A stretch of DNA of 64,000 nucleotides from Flavobacterium zepuense (GTDB lineage Bacteria; Bacteroidota; Bacteroidia; Flavobacteriales; Flavobacteriaceae), in contig NZ_VJVZ01000008.1 of NCBI RefSeq assembly GCF_007097145.1, forward strand, positions 162,773 to 226,772, in the 5' to 3' direction. Both the position numbers and the translations under genes were made by a program. The notes beneath the pieces were generated by a model, which saw nothing but the letters and a program-made list of their open reading frames with translations, did no database searches and was not told where the DNA came from. Below, piece after piece: positions 8,470 through 17,742 of the stretch. The first letter of the stretch is position 1; each line of letters starts with the position of its first letter.

Positions 8470-9507
8470 TTATAACCCCAACTGTTGTTTGATGACCAAC
8501 TTTTCGCGCTCTATTTCCGCTGCCAGCTCTGCTTCCGTAGGCAGGTAGGCTAAATATTTGTTGGCAAACAATTGCTTATTCTCATGCAGTACCGAATACC
8601 GCGCTATGGTGCTGTCGGTTTCTGTACACAGTAGTATTCCTACTGTAGGGTTATCGCCCTCGGTACGCTCCAGGTCGTCGTACATGCGTACGTACATATC
8701 CAGCTGCCCAATGTCCTGGTGGGTAATCTTGTTGGTTTTAAGCTCTAAAATAACAAAGCATTTCAGGATGTAGTTGTAAAAGACAAGGTCGATATAAAAA
8801 TCAGCCGTATCGGTACGGATGTGTTTTTGACGTGCTACAAAGGAGAACCCTTTGCCCAGTTCCAGTAAGAATTGTTGCAGGTTATCGATCAGTGCCTGTT
8901 CAAACTCCTGTTCCGTATAGGATTTATTGACCGGCAGTTTTAAAAATTCCAGCACTGCGGGATTTTTTATAAATTCATCCGTAGGATTGGTTTCATGTAC
9001 TTCGGAATCATTTGACAGCTCTTTCTTCTGTGAAGAAAGCAGCCTTTGGTAGTATAAGGTAGATATGTTCCTGTCAAGAACACGCACCGACCAGTTTTGG
9101 GTAACCGCTTCAGCAATGTACCATGACCGCGCCTGGATATCGGGCACACGCATCAGCCGCTCATAATGCGACCAGCTCAATTGGGCAGACAGTGTCTGCC
9201 CTTTTGGTACTTCCCTGAATGTCAGGTAAAACTTCTTGAAATTTTTAAGGCTTGTCTGCGAGAAGCCCTTGCCAAATTCGAGGGCCAGTTCTTCAGATAG
9301 CACTTTAAGGATCGTATCCCCATAGCCGGCGCGGTCTGCCCCGTTTTGCTCTTCTTCCACAATGCGTTTCCCTATCTGCCAATACGCTTCCACCATAGCT
9401 GCATTGATGGCCGTATATGCCTTACTACGCGCTTGGGAGAGTATCAGCTTTATTTCTGATATATAATTGGGCTGCCTGTTTATTTCCATTTCCTGATAGT
9501 TTATCAA
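8470..9507 (-). CDS. DUF1016 / YhcG-type PDDEXK nuclease domain protein
   Basis: A 345-aa protein with the DUF1016 N-terminal winged-helix region (about residues 12-150: YWQIGKRIVEEEQ, EFGKGFSQTSLKNFKKFYL, GQTLSAQLSWSHYERL) and a C-terminal YhcG-type PD-(D/E)xK nuclease region. In the latter, DFYIDLVFYN and FVILELKT supply the Asp and the ExK pair. Such proteins are common in mobile elements and near restriction-modification genes; their role is unsettled. Here it stands alone after a 170-bp gap, on the opposite strand to the tra genes. A decayed relative lies at the other end of the element (about 55590-55815). Alternative in-frame starts exist within the first 10 residues. Confidence 0.86.
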   Translation of the reverse strand: MINYQEMEINRQPNYISEIKLILSQARSKAYTAINAAMVEAYWQIGKRIVEEEQNGADRAGYGDTILKVLSEELALEFGKGFSQTSLKNFKKFYLTFREVPKGQTLSAQLSWSHYERLMRVPDIQARSWYIAEAVTQNWSVRVLDRNISTLYYQRLLSSQKKELSNDSEVHETNPTDEFIKNPAVLEFLKLPVNKSYTEQEFEQALIDNLQQFLLELGKGFSFVARQKHIRTDTADFYIDLVFYNYILKCFVILELKTNKITHQDIGQLDMYVRMYDDLERTEGDNPTVGILLCTETDSTIARYSVLHENKQLFANKYLAYLPTEAELAAEIEREKLVIKQQLGL

Positions 9508-9748
9508 TTACCCATTCTCGCAGTCATTAGGATCACATGACCTTTCAAATTATGGTTTCCCCTTTAATGTCAACACAAAAGTAATCATAAATAAAGACGG
9601 TACATCCGTAGCCCCACCTAATCCCTCTACCATAATCAGACAAGGTACACCACTGAGTGCCGCCTTCCTGATTGCGCCATTTTGATCTGCACATTTGCCG
9701 TAATCCTGAAACTAGCAGGTAATTAACAACATTAATTCGGTAACTATT
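9508..9748. other. Intergenic gap ahead of the traE-N operon
   Basis: A 241-bp gap between the divergent DUF1016 gene and traE. The main tra promoter must lie here, but I see no clear TAnnTTTG box. No convincing gene or repeat is visible. Confidence 0.35.
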
Positions 9749-10054
9749 ATGAAGAAGCAAAACAGAAAAGTACTGATCACGGCAGCGTTGCTGCTGTCAG
9801 TATTGGGGGCATCTGCCCAGGGAGACGGCTCGGCGGGTATCACAGAGGCCACCCAGATGGTGACATCCTATTTTGACCCAGCGACCCAGCTTATCTACGC
9901 CATCGGGGCTGTCGTTGGCCTAATTGGCGGTGTAAAGGTTTACAACAAGTTCAGTAGCGGCGATCCCGATACCAGCAAAACGGCGGCCAGTTGGTTTGGT
10001 GCCTGTATCTTCCTGATCGTAGCAGCTACCATCCTAAGGTCCTTCTTCCTGTAA
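9749..10054 (+). CDS. traE: Conjugative transfer protein TraE (DUF4134)
   Basis: A 101-aa membrane protein with a cleavable-looking signal (LITAALLLSVLGASAQ, to about residue 24) and two membrane segments (IYAIGAVVGLIGGV, and IFLIVAATILRSFFL at the C-terminus), the standard DUF4134 layout. It resembles VirB2-type subunits in size and topology, so a pilin-like role is plausible. First gene of the traE-N operon; traF starts 12 bp downstream. Confidence 0.9.
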   Translation: MKKQNRKVLITAALLLSVLGASAQGDGSAGITEATQMVTSYFDPATQLIYAIGAVVGLIGGVKVYNKFSSGDPDTSKTAASWFGACIFLIVAATILRSFFL

Positions 10055-10066
10055 TCCCTGAATGTT

Positions 10067-10399
10067 ATGAACAGCTATAACATCAATAAAGGTATTGGCA
10101 GGACGGTGGAATTCAAAGGGCTGAAAGCCCAGTACCTGTTTATTTTCGCCGGCGGCCTGCTTGGTATAGTAGTCCTGGTCATGGTGCTTTACATCGCCGG
10201 TATGGGTTCCTATGTGTGCATCGGCATTGGCGGTGGCGGTGCATCGCTCCTTATCTGGCAAACCTTTGCCATGAACAAAAAGTACGGGGAGCACGGGCTT
10301 ATGAAGGTTGCGGCGCGTAAACGCCATCCTAAGTACATACTTTCCCGCAGGCGTATTGGGCGCTTTGTAAGGTCGAACCTTAAAAAGGAGACGCCATGA
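10067..10399 (+). CDS. traF: Conjugative transfer protein TraF (DUF4133)
   Basis: A 110-aa inner-membrane protein of the DUF4133 family, VirB3-like in size and position. It has two adjacent membrane segments (YLFIFAGGLLGIVVLVMVLYIAG and YVCIGIGGGGASLLIW) followed by a basic tail (ARKRHPKY, SRRRIGRF). The stop overlaps the traG start by 4 bp (ATGA at 10396), as expected for a partner of the VirB4-type ATPase. Confidence 0.9.
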   Translation: MNSYNINKGIGRTVEFKGLKAQYLFIFAGGLLGIVVLVMVLYIAGMGSYVCIGIGGGGASLLIWQTFAMNKKYGEHGLMKVAARKRHPKYILSRRRIGRFVRSNLKKETP

Positions 10400-12891
10400 G
10401 AAATACAGCCAAAGCAACAACGCTGGAAAAAAAGTTTCCGCTCCTGGCGGTTGAAGAGAACTGTATCCTGAGCAAAGACGCTGACATCACCGCATGTTTT
10501 GCGGTCAGCCTTCCGGAACTCTTTACAGTAGGCTCGGCAGAGTATGAAGCCATCCATGCCGCGTGGCATAAAGCGGTTAAGACACTGCCGGATTACACGG
10601 TCGTACACAAACAGGACTGGTACATCAAGGAAACCTATGCACCCGATTTAACAGAAGAAGGCTTAAGCTTTTTAGGCAAGTCCTACAAGCAGCATTTTAA
10701 CGAACGCCCGTTCCTGAACCATTATTGCTACCTGTTCCTAACCAAAACGACGAAGGAGCGCATGCGGATGCAAAGCAACTTCTCGTCGCTTTGCCGGGGC
10801 AAGCTGATCCCGAAGGAAGCGAGGGACAAAGAAGCCGTACACCAGTTTATGGAAGCCGTTGCCCAGTTTGAGCGTATCGTGAACGATTCGGGGCTGGTAA
10901 AGATGACACGCCTCACCGAGGAAGATATTGTAGGTACCGATGAAAAGCAGGGCTTGCTGGAACAATACCTGACTTTATCGACGCAAGCTGATGAACCATT
11001 ACAGGATATTGCCCTGGGTAGTGAAGAGGTACGTATCGGAAACAAAAGGCTGTGCCTGCATACGCTCTCCGATACGGACGACCTCCCGGGAACGGTGTCA
11101 GCAGATACCCGCTATGAAAAGTTGTCTACCGACCGCAGCGATTGCCGGCTTTCGTTTGCTGCCCCGGTCGGGCTGCTGCTTAGCTGTAACCACATGTACA
11201 ACCAGTACCTGTTCCTGGACAACAGTGACAGCAACCTTCAGAAATTTGAGAAATCAGCCAAGAACATGCATTCACTGGCACGGTACAGCCGCAGCAACCA
11301 GATCAATAAGGAATGGATCGAGCGGTATTTGAATGAAGCCCATTCGTTTGGGCTGTCATCCATCCGCGCCCATTTCAATGTGATCGCCTGGTCGGATGAC
11401 CCGGCGGAACTGAAGCAGCTGAAGAACGATACCGGAAGTGCGTTGGCACTGATGGAATGCAAGCCCAGGCACAACACCACGGACGTGGCTACCCTGTATT
11501 GGGCAGGAATCCCGGGGAACGCTGGTGATTTTCCCAGCGAGGAGAGTTTCTACACGTTCATCGAACCGGCACTGTGCTTTTTCAGCGGGGAAACCAATTA
11601 CAGGGACTCGCCATCACCCTTTGGGCTAAAGATGGCTGACCGCCTGACGGGCAATCCCATCCATTTGGATATATCCGACCTGCCGATGAAACGCGGGGTC
11701 ATCACAAACCGCAACAAATTCATATTGGGGCCTTCGGGCAGCGGAAAGTCGTTCTTTACCAACCATATGGTACGCCAATATTACGAGCAGGGTGCCCATG
11801 TGCTGCTTGTGGATACCGGTAACAGCTACCAGGGACTGTGCGAACTCATCCACGGAAAAACCAAAGGTGAAGACGGCGTGTATTTCACGTATACGGAAAG
11901 CAACCCCATCGCTTTTAACCCTTTCTATACCGACGATGGTGTGTTTGATATCGAAAAAAGGGAGAGTGTCAAGACCTTGGTACTCACGCTGTGGAAGCGG
12001 GATGACGAGCCGCCGACACGTGCTGAGGAAGTAGCCCTTTCCAATGCCGTGAGCGGGTACATCGACCAAATCAAACAACAGTCAGCCAATCCTTCGTTTA
12101 ACGGATTCTATGACTATGTAAAGGGAGACTATAAAAAGGTACTGGAGGAGAAAAAAGTGAGGGAAAAGGATTTTGACCTGGCCAACTTCCTCAACGTACT
12201 GGAACCCTATTACAAGGGCGGTGAATACGACTACCTGCTCAACTCCGACAAGCAGCTGGATTTGCTGAACAAGCGGTTCATCGTTTTTGAGATTGATGCG
12301 ATTAAAGACCATAAAATACTGTTCCCGATCGTGACCATCATCATCATGGAGGTATTCATCAATAAGATGCGCAGGCTCAAAGGGCAGCGCAAGCTGATCC
12401 TTATTGAGGAAGCCTGGAAAGCCATTGCCAAGGAAGGCATGGCGGATTACATCAAATATTTGTTTAAGACCGTCAGGAAATTCTTTGGGGAGGCCATCGT
12501 GGTTACGCAAGAGGTGGATGACATCATACAGTCGCCTATTGTGAAGGAAAGCATCATCAACAATTCCGACTGTAAAATCCTTTTGGACCAGCGCAAGTAC
12601 ATGAACAAGTTTGACGATATCCAGGCGATGCTTGGGCTTACGGATAAGGAAAAAGCGCAGGTACTTTCCATCAATATGAACAACGACCCTTCAAGGCTGT
12701 ACAAGGAAGTGTGGATCGGCCTCGGCGGCGTACAGTCGGCAGTTTATGCTACGGAGGTTAGCCTGGAGGAATACCTGGCCTACACCACCGAAGAAAGCGA
12801 AAAAATGGAAGTCATGGAACTGGCCAGCCAGCTTGGAGGCAATGTAGAACTCGCCATCCGGCGTATCGCGGCAAAGCGCCGTGAGGAATAA
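10396..12891 (+). CDS. traG: TraG conjugation ATPase (VirB4-like)
   Basis: An 831-aa ATPase that powers assembly and function of the type IV secretion pore at the inner membrane. The N-terminal half is the TraG/VirB4 domain. Walker A GPSGSGKS is at residues 445-452 and the Walker B strand is KLILIEEAWK in the C-terminal domain, followed by VVTQEVDD, the sensor-like segment of VirB4 proteins. Length is normal for the family. It is translationally coupled to traF. In the CTnDOT naming this gene is traG; it should not be confused with the VirD4-type coupling protein at the left edge. Confidence 0.95.
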   Translation: MRNTAKATTLEKKFPLLAVEENCILSKDADITACFAVSLPELFTVGSAEYEAIHAAWHKAVKTLPDYTVVHKQDWYIKETYAPDLTEEGLSFLGKSYKQHFNERPFLNHYCYLFLTKTTKERMRMQSNFSSLCRGKLIPKEARDKEAVHQFMEAVAQFERIVNDSGLVKMTRLTEEDIVGTDEKQGLLEQYLTLSTQADEPLQDIALGSEEVRIGNKRLCLHTLSDTDDLPGTVSADTRYEKLSTDRSDCRLSFAAPVGLLLSCNHMYNQYLFLDNSDSNLQKFEKSAKNMHSLARYSRSNQINKEWIERYLNEAHSFGLSSIRAHFNVIAWSDDPAELKQLKNDTGSALALMECKPRHNTTDVATLYWAGIPGNAGDFPSEESFYTFIEPALCFFSGETNYRDSPSPFGLKMADRLTGNPIHLDISDLPMKRGVITNRNKFILGPSGSGKSFFTNHMVRQYYEQGAHVLLVDTGNSYQGLCELIHGKTKGEDGVYFTYTESNPIAFNPFYTDDGVFDIEKRESVKTLVLTLWKRDDEPPTRAEEVALSNAVSGYIDQIKQQSANPSFNGFYDYVKGDYKKVLEEKKVREKDFDLANFLNVLEPYYKGGEYDYLLNSDKQLDLLNKRFIVFEIDAIKDHKILFPIVTIIIMEVFINKMRRLKGQRKLILIEEAWKAIAKEGMADYIKYLFKTVRKFFGEAIVVTQEVDDIIQSPIVKESIINNSDCKILLDQRKYMNKFDDIQAMLGLTDKEKAQVLSINMNNDPSRLYKEVWIGLGGVQSAVYATEVSLEEYLAYTTEESEKMEVMELASQLGGNVELAIRRIAAKRREE

Positions 12892-12916
12892 ATACTAACA
12901 CTTAAATAGTAAAACC

Positions 12917-13546
12917 ATGAAAAAGATCATTTATGTGGTGTGGGCAGTACTGGTACTGGCTGCCGCACCGGCAAAGGCGCAATGGGTCGTAAGCGACCCC
13001 GGAAGTTATGCGCAGGGCATTATCAACACGGCCAACCAGATTATTGAAACGTCGGCTACGGCCAGCAACACGCTGAACAGCTTTAAAGAGGTGAAGAAAG
13101 TGTTTGACCAGGGTAAGCAATATTATGACGCCTTGAAATCGGTAAACAATCTCGTACAGGATGCCCGCAGGGTTCAGGAAACAGTGTTGTTGGTTGGGGA
13201 CATCTCCGATATGTATGTAACGGGATTCGGCCTCATGATGAACGACCCGAACTTTAGCCCGCAGGAACTGAGTGCTATTGCCTTTGGCTACTCCAAGCTG
13301 CTCAACGAGACCACAGGGCTGTTGGGTGACCTGAGCCAGATCATCACGGCTTCAAGCCTTTCGCTCAGCGATAAAGAACGCATCGATATCATTGAGCGTG
13401 TGCATGCGGAAGTACTGCATTACTATAACCTGGTGCGCTACTATACCAAAAAGAACATTTCGGTAAGTTTTGTCAGGGCACGCAAGCAGCATGACACCCA
13501 GCGCGTACTGGAGCTCTATGGCCCTGCAAACCAAAAATACTGGTAA
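12917..13546 (+). CDS. traI: Conjugative transfer protein TraI (DUF4141)
   Basis: A 209-aa exported protein of the DUF4141 family. The signal peptide (IIYVVWAVLVLAAAPAKAQW, cleavage near residue 21) is followed by a helical periplasmic region with ANQIIETSATASNTLNSF and a long helix pair. Position between traG and traJ and helical content recall VirB5-type proteins. The product usually called TraH in some CTnDOT maps is absent as a separate gene here; annotations of this interval vary. traJ starts 6 bp after the stop. Confidence 0.85.
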   Translation: MKKIIYVVWAVLVLAAAPAKAQWVVSDPGSYAQGIINTANQIIETSATASNTLNSFKEVKKVFDQGKQYYDALKSVNNLVQDARRVQETVLLVGDISDMYVTGFGLMMNDPNFSPQELSAIAFGYSKLLNETTGLLGDLSQIITASSLSLSDKERIDIIERVHAEVLHYYNLVRYYTKKNISVSFVRARKQHDTQRVLELYGPANQKYW

Positions 13547-13552
13547 GGAGCC

Positions 13553-14563
13553 ATGCTGCTGGAAATTGAATTTAGTAACCTGCACGAGATGCTGCGCAAT
13601 CTCTATGATGAGATGCTGCCGCTCTCGGCAGAGATGGCGGCTGTTGCTAAAGGGCTTGCCGGGCTGGGGGCATTGTTTTACGTTGCCCTGAAAGTCTGGC
13701 AGGCACTCAGCCGCGCTGAACCCATAGACCTGTTTCCCTTGCTTCGGCCATTTGCCTTAGGGCTCTGTATCATGTTCTTCCCCACGATGGTACTGGGGAC
13801 GGTCAATGCTGTACTCAGCCCCATAGTTACGGGAACACACGGTATTTTAGAAGGCCAGGTTTTGGACCTTAACGAATTGCAGGCACAGAAGGACCAGCTG
13901 GAACGCGAAGCGATGCTGCGCAACCCGGAGACCGCCTACCTGGTATCGGATGAGGAATTTGACAAGCAGCTGGAAGAACTGGGCTGGTCGCCTGCCGACC
14001 TGGCCACGATGTCGGGCATGTATCTGGAACGGGGTATGTACCAATTAAAGCAGGACATCCGCAATGCTTTCAGGGAATTTTTAGAGATCCTTTTCCAAGC
14101 GGCGGCGCTGGTCATTGATACCATCCGTACCTTTTTCCTTATTGTGCTTTCGATACTCGGCCCCATTGCCTTTGCCATTTCGGTGTGGGATGGGTTTCAG
14201 TCCACGCTCAACCAATGGTTTACCCGGTACATCAGCGTGTATTTGTGGCTTCCTGTTTCCGACCTTTTCAGTTCGATGCTGGCCAAGATACAGTCGCTGA
14301 TACTGGAGAAGGATATTGAGAACCTGTCTGACCCGACCTTTATCCCGGATACCTCTAATGCGGTGTACATCATCTTTATGATCATCGGGATCATCGGCTA
14401 CTTCACCATACCTACGGTTACCGGATGGATCATCCAGGCAGGTGGCGCAGGAAATTACACCCGCAATGTCAACCAGGCTACCCAGAAAGTCGGGAGTGTT
14501 GCCGGTGCCTCGGCAGGTGCAGCCGCAGGCAACGTTACCGGCAGGCTTATGAGTAAAAACTAA
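13553..14563 (+). CDS. traJ: Conjugative transfer protein TraJ
   Basis: A 336-aa polytopic inner-membrane protein (VirB6-like). Hydrophobic stretches include ALFYVALKVW, FALGLCIMFFPTMVLGTV, TFFLIVLSILGPIAFAISVW and YIIFMIIGIIGYFTIPTVTGWII. A charged hydrophilic loop lies between residues about 95 and 165. The C-terminus is rich in Gly and Ala (GSVAGASAGAAAGNV). It lies 6 bp after traI and 11 bp before traK, within the operon. Confidence 0.9.
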   Translation: MLLEIEFSNLHEMLRNLYDEMLPLSAEMAAVAKGLAGLGALFYVALKVWQALSRAEPIDLFPLLRPFALGLCIMFFPTMVLGTVNAVLSPIVTGTHGILEGQVLDLNELQAQKDQLEREAMLRNPETAYLVSDEEFDKQLEELGWSPADLATMSGMYLERGMYQLKQDIRNAFREFLEILFQAAALVIDTIRTFFLIVLSILGPIAFAISVWDGFQSTLNQWFTRYISVYLWLPVSDLFSSMLAKIQSLILEKDIENLSDPTFIPDTSNAVYIIFMIIGIIGYFTIPTVTGWIIQAGGAGNYTRNVNQATQKVGSVAGASAGAAAGNVTGRLMSKN

Positions 14564-14574
14564 ATCTTATAATT

Positions 14575-15201
14575 ATGGAATTTAAAACCTTAAGGAATAT
14601 CGAGAACAGTTTTAGGCAAATACGCCTGTATGCCCTCATCTTCGCCGCCGTGTGTTTAATTACTACAGGCTACACCGTTTGGGAATCCTACCGTTTTGCC
14701 AGGGAGCAACGTGAAAAGGTCTATGTGTTGGACCAGGGAAAATCACTGATGCTGGCCCTGTCACAGGACGCGGCTATCAACCGCCCTGTAGAAGCACGTG
14801 AGCACGTCAGGCGTTTCCACGAGCTGTTCTTTACCCTTGCACCGGACAAGGCGGCGATCGAAAGCAATATGAAAAGGGCATTCAGCCTTGCCGATAAAAG
14901 TGCTTTTGATTACTACAGAGACCTATCTGAAAAAGGGTACTACAACCGTATCATATCGGCGAATGTGCAGCAGCGCCTTGAAGTGGACAGTGTGCAATGC
15001 AATTTTGAGAAGTATCCTTACGCCGTCAGAACGTATGCCAGGGAATCCATCATCCGTGCCAGTAACGTGACACGCAGAAGCCTGGTTACGAGCTGCCTGT
15101 TGGTCAACTCCGTTCGTTCGGATGATAACCCGCAGGGGTTTAATATCGAACAGTTCAGGGTATTGGAGAACAAGGATGTCGAGGTAATCGACCGCAAATA
15201 A
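14575..15201 (+). CDS. traK: Conjugative transfer protein TraK
   Basis: A 208-aa VirB8-like protein with a short cytoplasmic N-terminus, one membrane segment (LYALIFAAVCLITTGYTV, about residues 18-36) and a periplasmic domain containing the family block AREHVRRFHELFFTLAPD. It would link inner-membrane and periplasmic parts of the transfer pore. traL begins 6 bp downstream. Confidence 0.92.
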   Translation: MEFKTLRNIENSFRQIRLYALIFAAVCLITTGYTVWESYRFAREQREKVYVLDQGKSLMLALSQDAAINRPVEAREHVRRFHELFFTLAPDKAAIESNMKRAFSLADKSAFDYYRDLSEKGYYNRIISANVQQRLEVDSVQCNFEKYPYAVRTYARESIIRASNVTRRSLVTSCLLVNSVRSDDNPQGFNIEQFRVLENKDVEVIDRK

Positions 15202-15207
15202 GAAATT

Positions 15208-15474
15208 ATGAAAGCGCTTACCAACTCAATAAAACCCTGGCTTGAGGGCATGGACACCCGTTGGCAACAAGTACCGGCAAAGGATGCACGCCGCATTATA
15301 GCATATAGCTTTGGCGGCTATGTATTAATCACCCTTGCGGTGCTTGTGCAGATAGTGTGTAAGGTCAGTACCTCTAAAAGCAGTATGGAGATCAAACACA
15401 TCACCAACCCGGTAACGGTAAAGGCCAATAAAAAGATAAATGAACTTAAAACAGAAGATTATGAAAGAGAATGA
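15208..15474 (+). CDS. traL: Conjugative transfer protein TraL (DUF3989-like)
   Basis: An 88-aa single-pass membrane protein: a short N-terminal region with Trp residues (WLEGMDTRWQ), one hydrophobic segment (IIAYSFGGYVLITLAVLVQIV, about 31-50) and a charged tail. Size, topology and place between traK and traM identify it. Its last 14 bp overlap the preferred start of traM. Confidence 0.82.
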   Translation: MKALTNSIKPWLEGMDTRWQQVPAKDARRIIAYSFGGYVLITLAVLVQIVCKVSTSKSSMEIKHITNPVTVKANKKINELKTEDYERE

Positions 15475-16765
15475 GAAAAAGAAGGCGGCCGTGCAGGTTA
15501 CCGAGGGCAACCCAGTTCCGGGCACAAATGAGACTGCAGAAGTGAATGGCGAAGGACGTTTCAAAAAGCCCCTGATCTTTAGCGTTATGGGATTGCTATT
15601 CATCGGCTGCCTTTACCTGATATTCGGTCGCAATAGCGGGGACAAGGCAAAAGATGTGATAACGGTCGGGATTAATGCGGCGGTACCACAGGCTTCAGGA
15701 GACGGGCTACCCACCGATAAAGGTAAAGCCTATGAACAGGAGATGCTTCAGGAAAAAGAAAGGAAAAAACGGGAAACGCTTATGACCCTATCCGATTACT
15801 GGCAATCCGACAGCACCCAGCAGCAGAGCGAGCCCACCGGAAGTCCTAAAAACGGGCATGAAATAAAGCCTCCAAAAGATATGAATCCAGCATTGAGCAG
15901 CTACAAGACAATGCAGCACTCGCTGGGGAATTTTTATCAGAGAGACCCTGCACAGGATGCCTTAAAATCCGAAAATGAACGGCTGAAGGCGCAACTGGAG
16001 ACGAGGCAGGCTGCACAGGGCCAAAAACCGGATGACCGCCTGGCGTTGATGGAGAAATCCTACCAGATGGCAGCAAAATATTTCCCGGGCACTGTACAAA
16101 AGGATTCACTTACCGCCAAGCCGTCGAAACAAAAGCCGGAAGACGAATTTATTACAGTAGTGGCAGACAGGAAATCTGTTGTATCCCAACTATACCGCAA
16201 AGTTCCGGACTCCTTGCTCCTGGCGCGCCTGGCTAACGGCGAACAACAAGGCTTTGCAACAGCGAGCGGTCCGCAAGATGTTCCACTTCCAGCCAATAGC
16301 ATCCGCGCCTGCATCCACCAGAGCCTTAAATTAGTTGGTGAAGGCAGCGTACAGCTACGCCTCCAACAGGATGTGCGAATAGGGAAAGCGGTATTACCCA
16401 GTGGTTCTACAGTGACCGCCAGCACAAAATTCCAGGGAAACAGGTTGCAAATGCAGGTCGTCTCCGTGGAAATTGACGGCAGCATCGTGCCAGTCAATCT
16501 GAGCGTGTATGACCTTGACGGCCAGAAAGGACTGAACCTGCCGTACGCACCGGAGGTTACGGCAGTAAATGGCACACTTGCCAATATGGGTAGTACGAGC
16601 GGTAGCAGCTTTACGCTGAACCGTTCTGCCGGGCAGCAACTCACCTCGGATATGACACGTGGGCTGATACAGGGCGTGTCGGGCTATTTTTCGAAAAGGG
16701 TAACGGCACAAAAAGCCACCCTGAAACAGGGATACCAGTTGTTCTTGGTCTCTAAACAGAAATAA
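15461..16765 (+). CDS. traM: Conjugative transposon protein TraM
   Basis: A 434-aa VirB10-like protein. Residues 1-35 are cytoplasmic and charged, followed by a single membrane segment (LIFSVMGLLFIGCLYLIF), a long Gln/Lys-rich low-complexity periplasmic linker, and a C-terminal beta-rich domain with ANSIRACIHQSLKLVGEGSVQLRL and the QQLTSDMTRGLIQGVSGYFSKRV block typical of the family. I prefer the ATG at 15461 (MKENEKKK), overlapping traL by 14 bp; an in-frame ATG at 15440 would add seven residues. traN follows 17 bp later. Confidence 0.9.
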   Translation: MKENEKKKAAVQVTEGNPVPGTNETAEVNGEGRFKKPLIFSVMGLLFIGCLYLIFGRNSGDKAKDVITVGINAAVPQASGDGLPTDKGKAYEQEMLQEKERKKRETLMTLSDYWQSDSTQQQSEPTGSPKNGHEIKPPKDMNPALSSYKTMQHSLGNFYQRDPAQDALKSENERLKAQLETRQAAQGQKPDDRLALMEKSYQMAAKYFPGTVQKDSLTAKPSKQKPEDEFITVVADRKSVVSQLYRKVPDSLLLARLANGEQQGFATASGPQDVPLPANSIRACIHQSLKLVGEGSVQLRLQQDVRIGKAVLPSGSTVTASTKFQGNRLQMQVVSVEIDGSIVPVNLSVYDLDGQKGLNLPYAPEVTAVNGTLANMGSTSGSSFTLNRSAGQQLTSDMTRGLIQGVSGYFSKRVTAQKATLKQGYQLFLVSKQK

Positions 16766-16782
16766 TTTAAAAAATTAAGATT

Positions 16783-17676
16783 ATGAAATTACATCATATT
16801 AAGAACAGCCTGCTAACGGTACTATTAATAATAGCAGTAAATGCAACTGCACAGGTAAAACAGCCTGACGCGTTAAGCCTTGGACCAATAACCCCTTATG
16901 CCATAGAAGTTACTTACGATAAGACCTCCCATATTATTTTCCCAGCCGGAATCCGCTATGTGGACCTGGGGAGTGATTATATCGTTGCAGGTAAAGCGGA
17001 TGATGCCGACAATGTGCTACGCGTAAAAGCGGCTACAAAAGGCTTCGACCCCGAAACTAATTTTTCGATAATTACAGAAGATGGCAATTTCTACAGTTTC
17101 AATGCCTGTTACAGCGATTCGCCTTGGGTAATGAGTTACAACCTTGCCTCGGGGCAAACTTTAGTCAACCGCTCGCAAGCTGCCGATGTCCGTTTTGTGG
17201 AATTAGGCAAAGCACCGGCCTCAGTTACGGAGCTTCTGATGGAACGGCTGTATGAAAAAGACCAACGAACGATTAAGGATATCAGGTCGGATAGTTATGG
17301 AATTACGTTTAGCTTAAGGGGTATTTACGTCCACGAAGGCAAATATTATTTCCACACGCAGATCGACAATGGAACCTATGTCCCCTTTGTGGTCGATTTT
17401 GCACGGTTCAAGGTTGTTGACCGAAAGGTAGCCAAACGTACTGTGGTACAAGAGCGTACTTTAATACCGTTGCGAACGTATAAACCGCTGCTGCCTGTCA
17501 ACGGCAATGCTGATGAGAGAAACATTTTTTTGCTGGATGTTTTTACCCTGACAAAGGGCCAAGTACTGCTGATCGAAGTGTTTGAGAAGAATGGCGGACG
17601 TGGTCAGGTGCTAAGGGTTAAAAATTCCGACCTGCTTAAGGCGAAGCCCATTAGTAAATTAAAATTCAAATTCTGA
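16783..17676 (+). CDS. traN: Conjugative transposon protein TraN
   Basis: A 297-aa VirB9-like exported protein with signal peptide (SLLTVLLIIAVNATAQV, cleavage near residue 23). The domain begins with YAIEVTYDKTSHIIFPAGIRYVDLGS, the conserved TraN start, followed by a beta-rich outer-membrane-side region. It is the last recognisable tra gene: TraO, TraP and TraQ, which usually follow in CTnDOT-type operons, are not seen. No terminator is clear after the stop. A promoter and a structured region start within 50 bp. Confidence 0.92.
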   Translation: MKLHHIKNSLLTVLLIIAVNATAQVKQPDALSLGPITPYAIEVTYDKTSHIIFPAGIRYVDLGSDYIVAGKADDADNVLRVKAATKGFDPETNFSIITEDGNFYSFNACYSDSPWVMSYNLASGQTLVNRSQAADVRFVELGKAPASVTELLMERLYEKDQRTIKDIRSDSYGITFSLRGIYVHEGKYYFHTQIDNGTYVPFVVDFARFKVVDRKVAKRTVVQERTLIPLRTYKPLLPVNGNADERNIFLLDVFTLTKGQVLLIEVFEKNGGRGQVLRVKNSDLLKAKPISKLKFKF

Positions 17677-17694
17677 GAGGCTCAAAAATAGCTA

Positions 17695-17725
17695 TTGGAT
17701 ACTACTGCAAACCTCCCTATCTTTG
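17695..17725 (+). promoter_or_regulatory. Bacteroidetes-type promoter downstream of traN
   Basis: TTGG (17695-17698, reading tattgga) lies 19 bp upstream of TATCTTTG (17718-17725), an exact match to the phylum's -7 consensus TAnnTTTG. A transcript would start around 17730 and run directly into the palindrome-rich stretch 17743-17956, with no ORF until 17988. Confidence 0.6.
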
Positions 17726-17742
17726 TGGAAATATTAGAAAAT

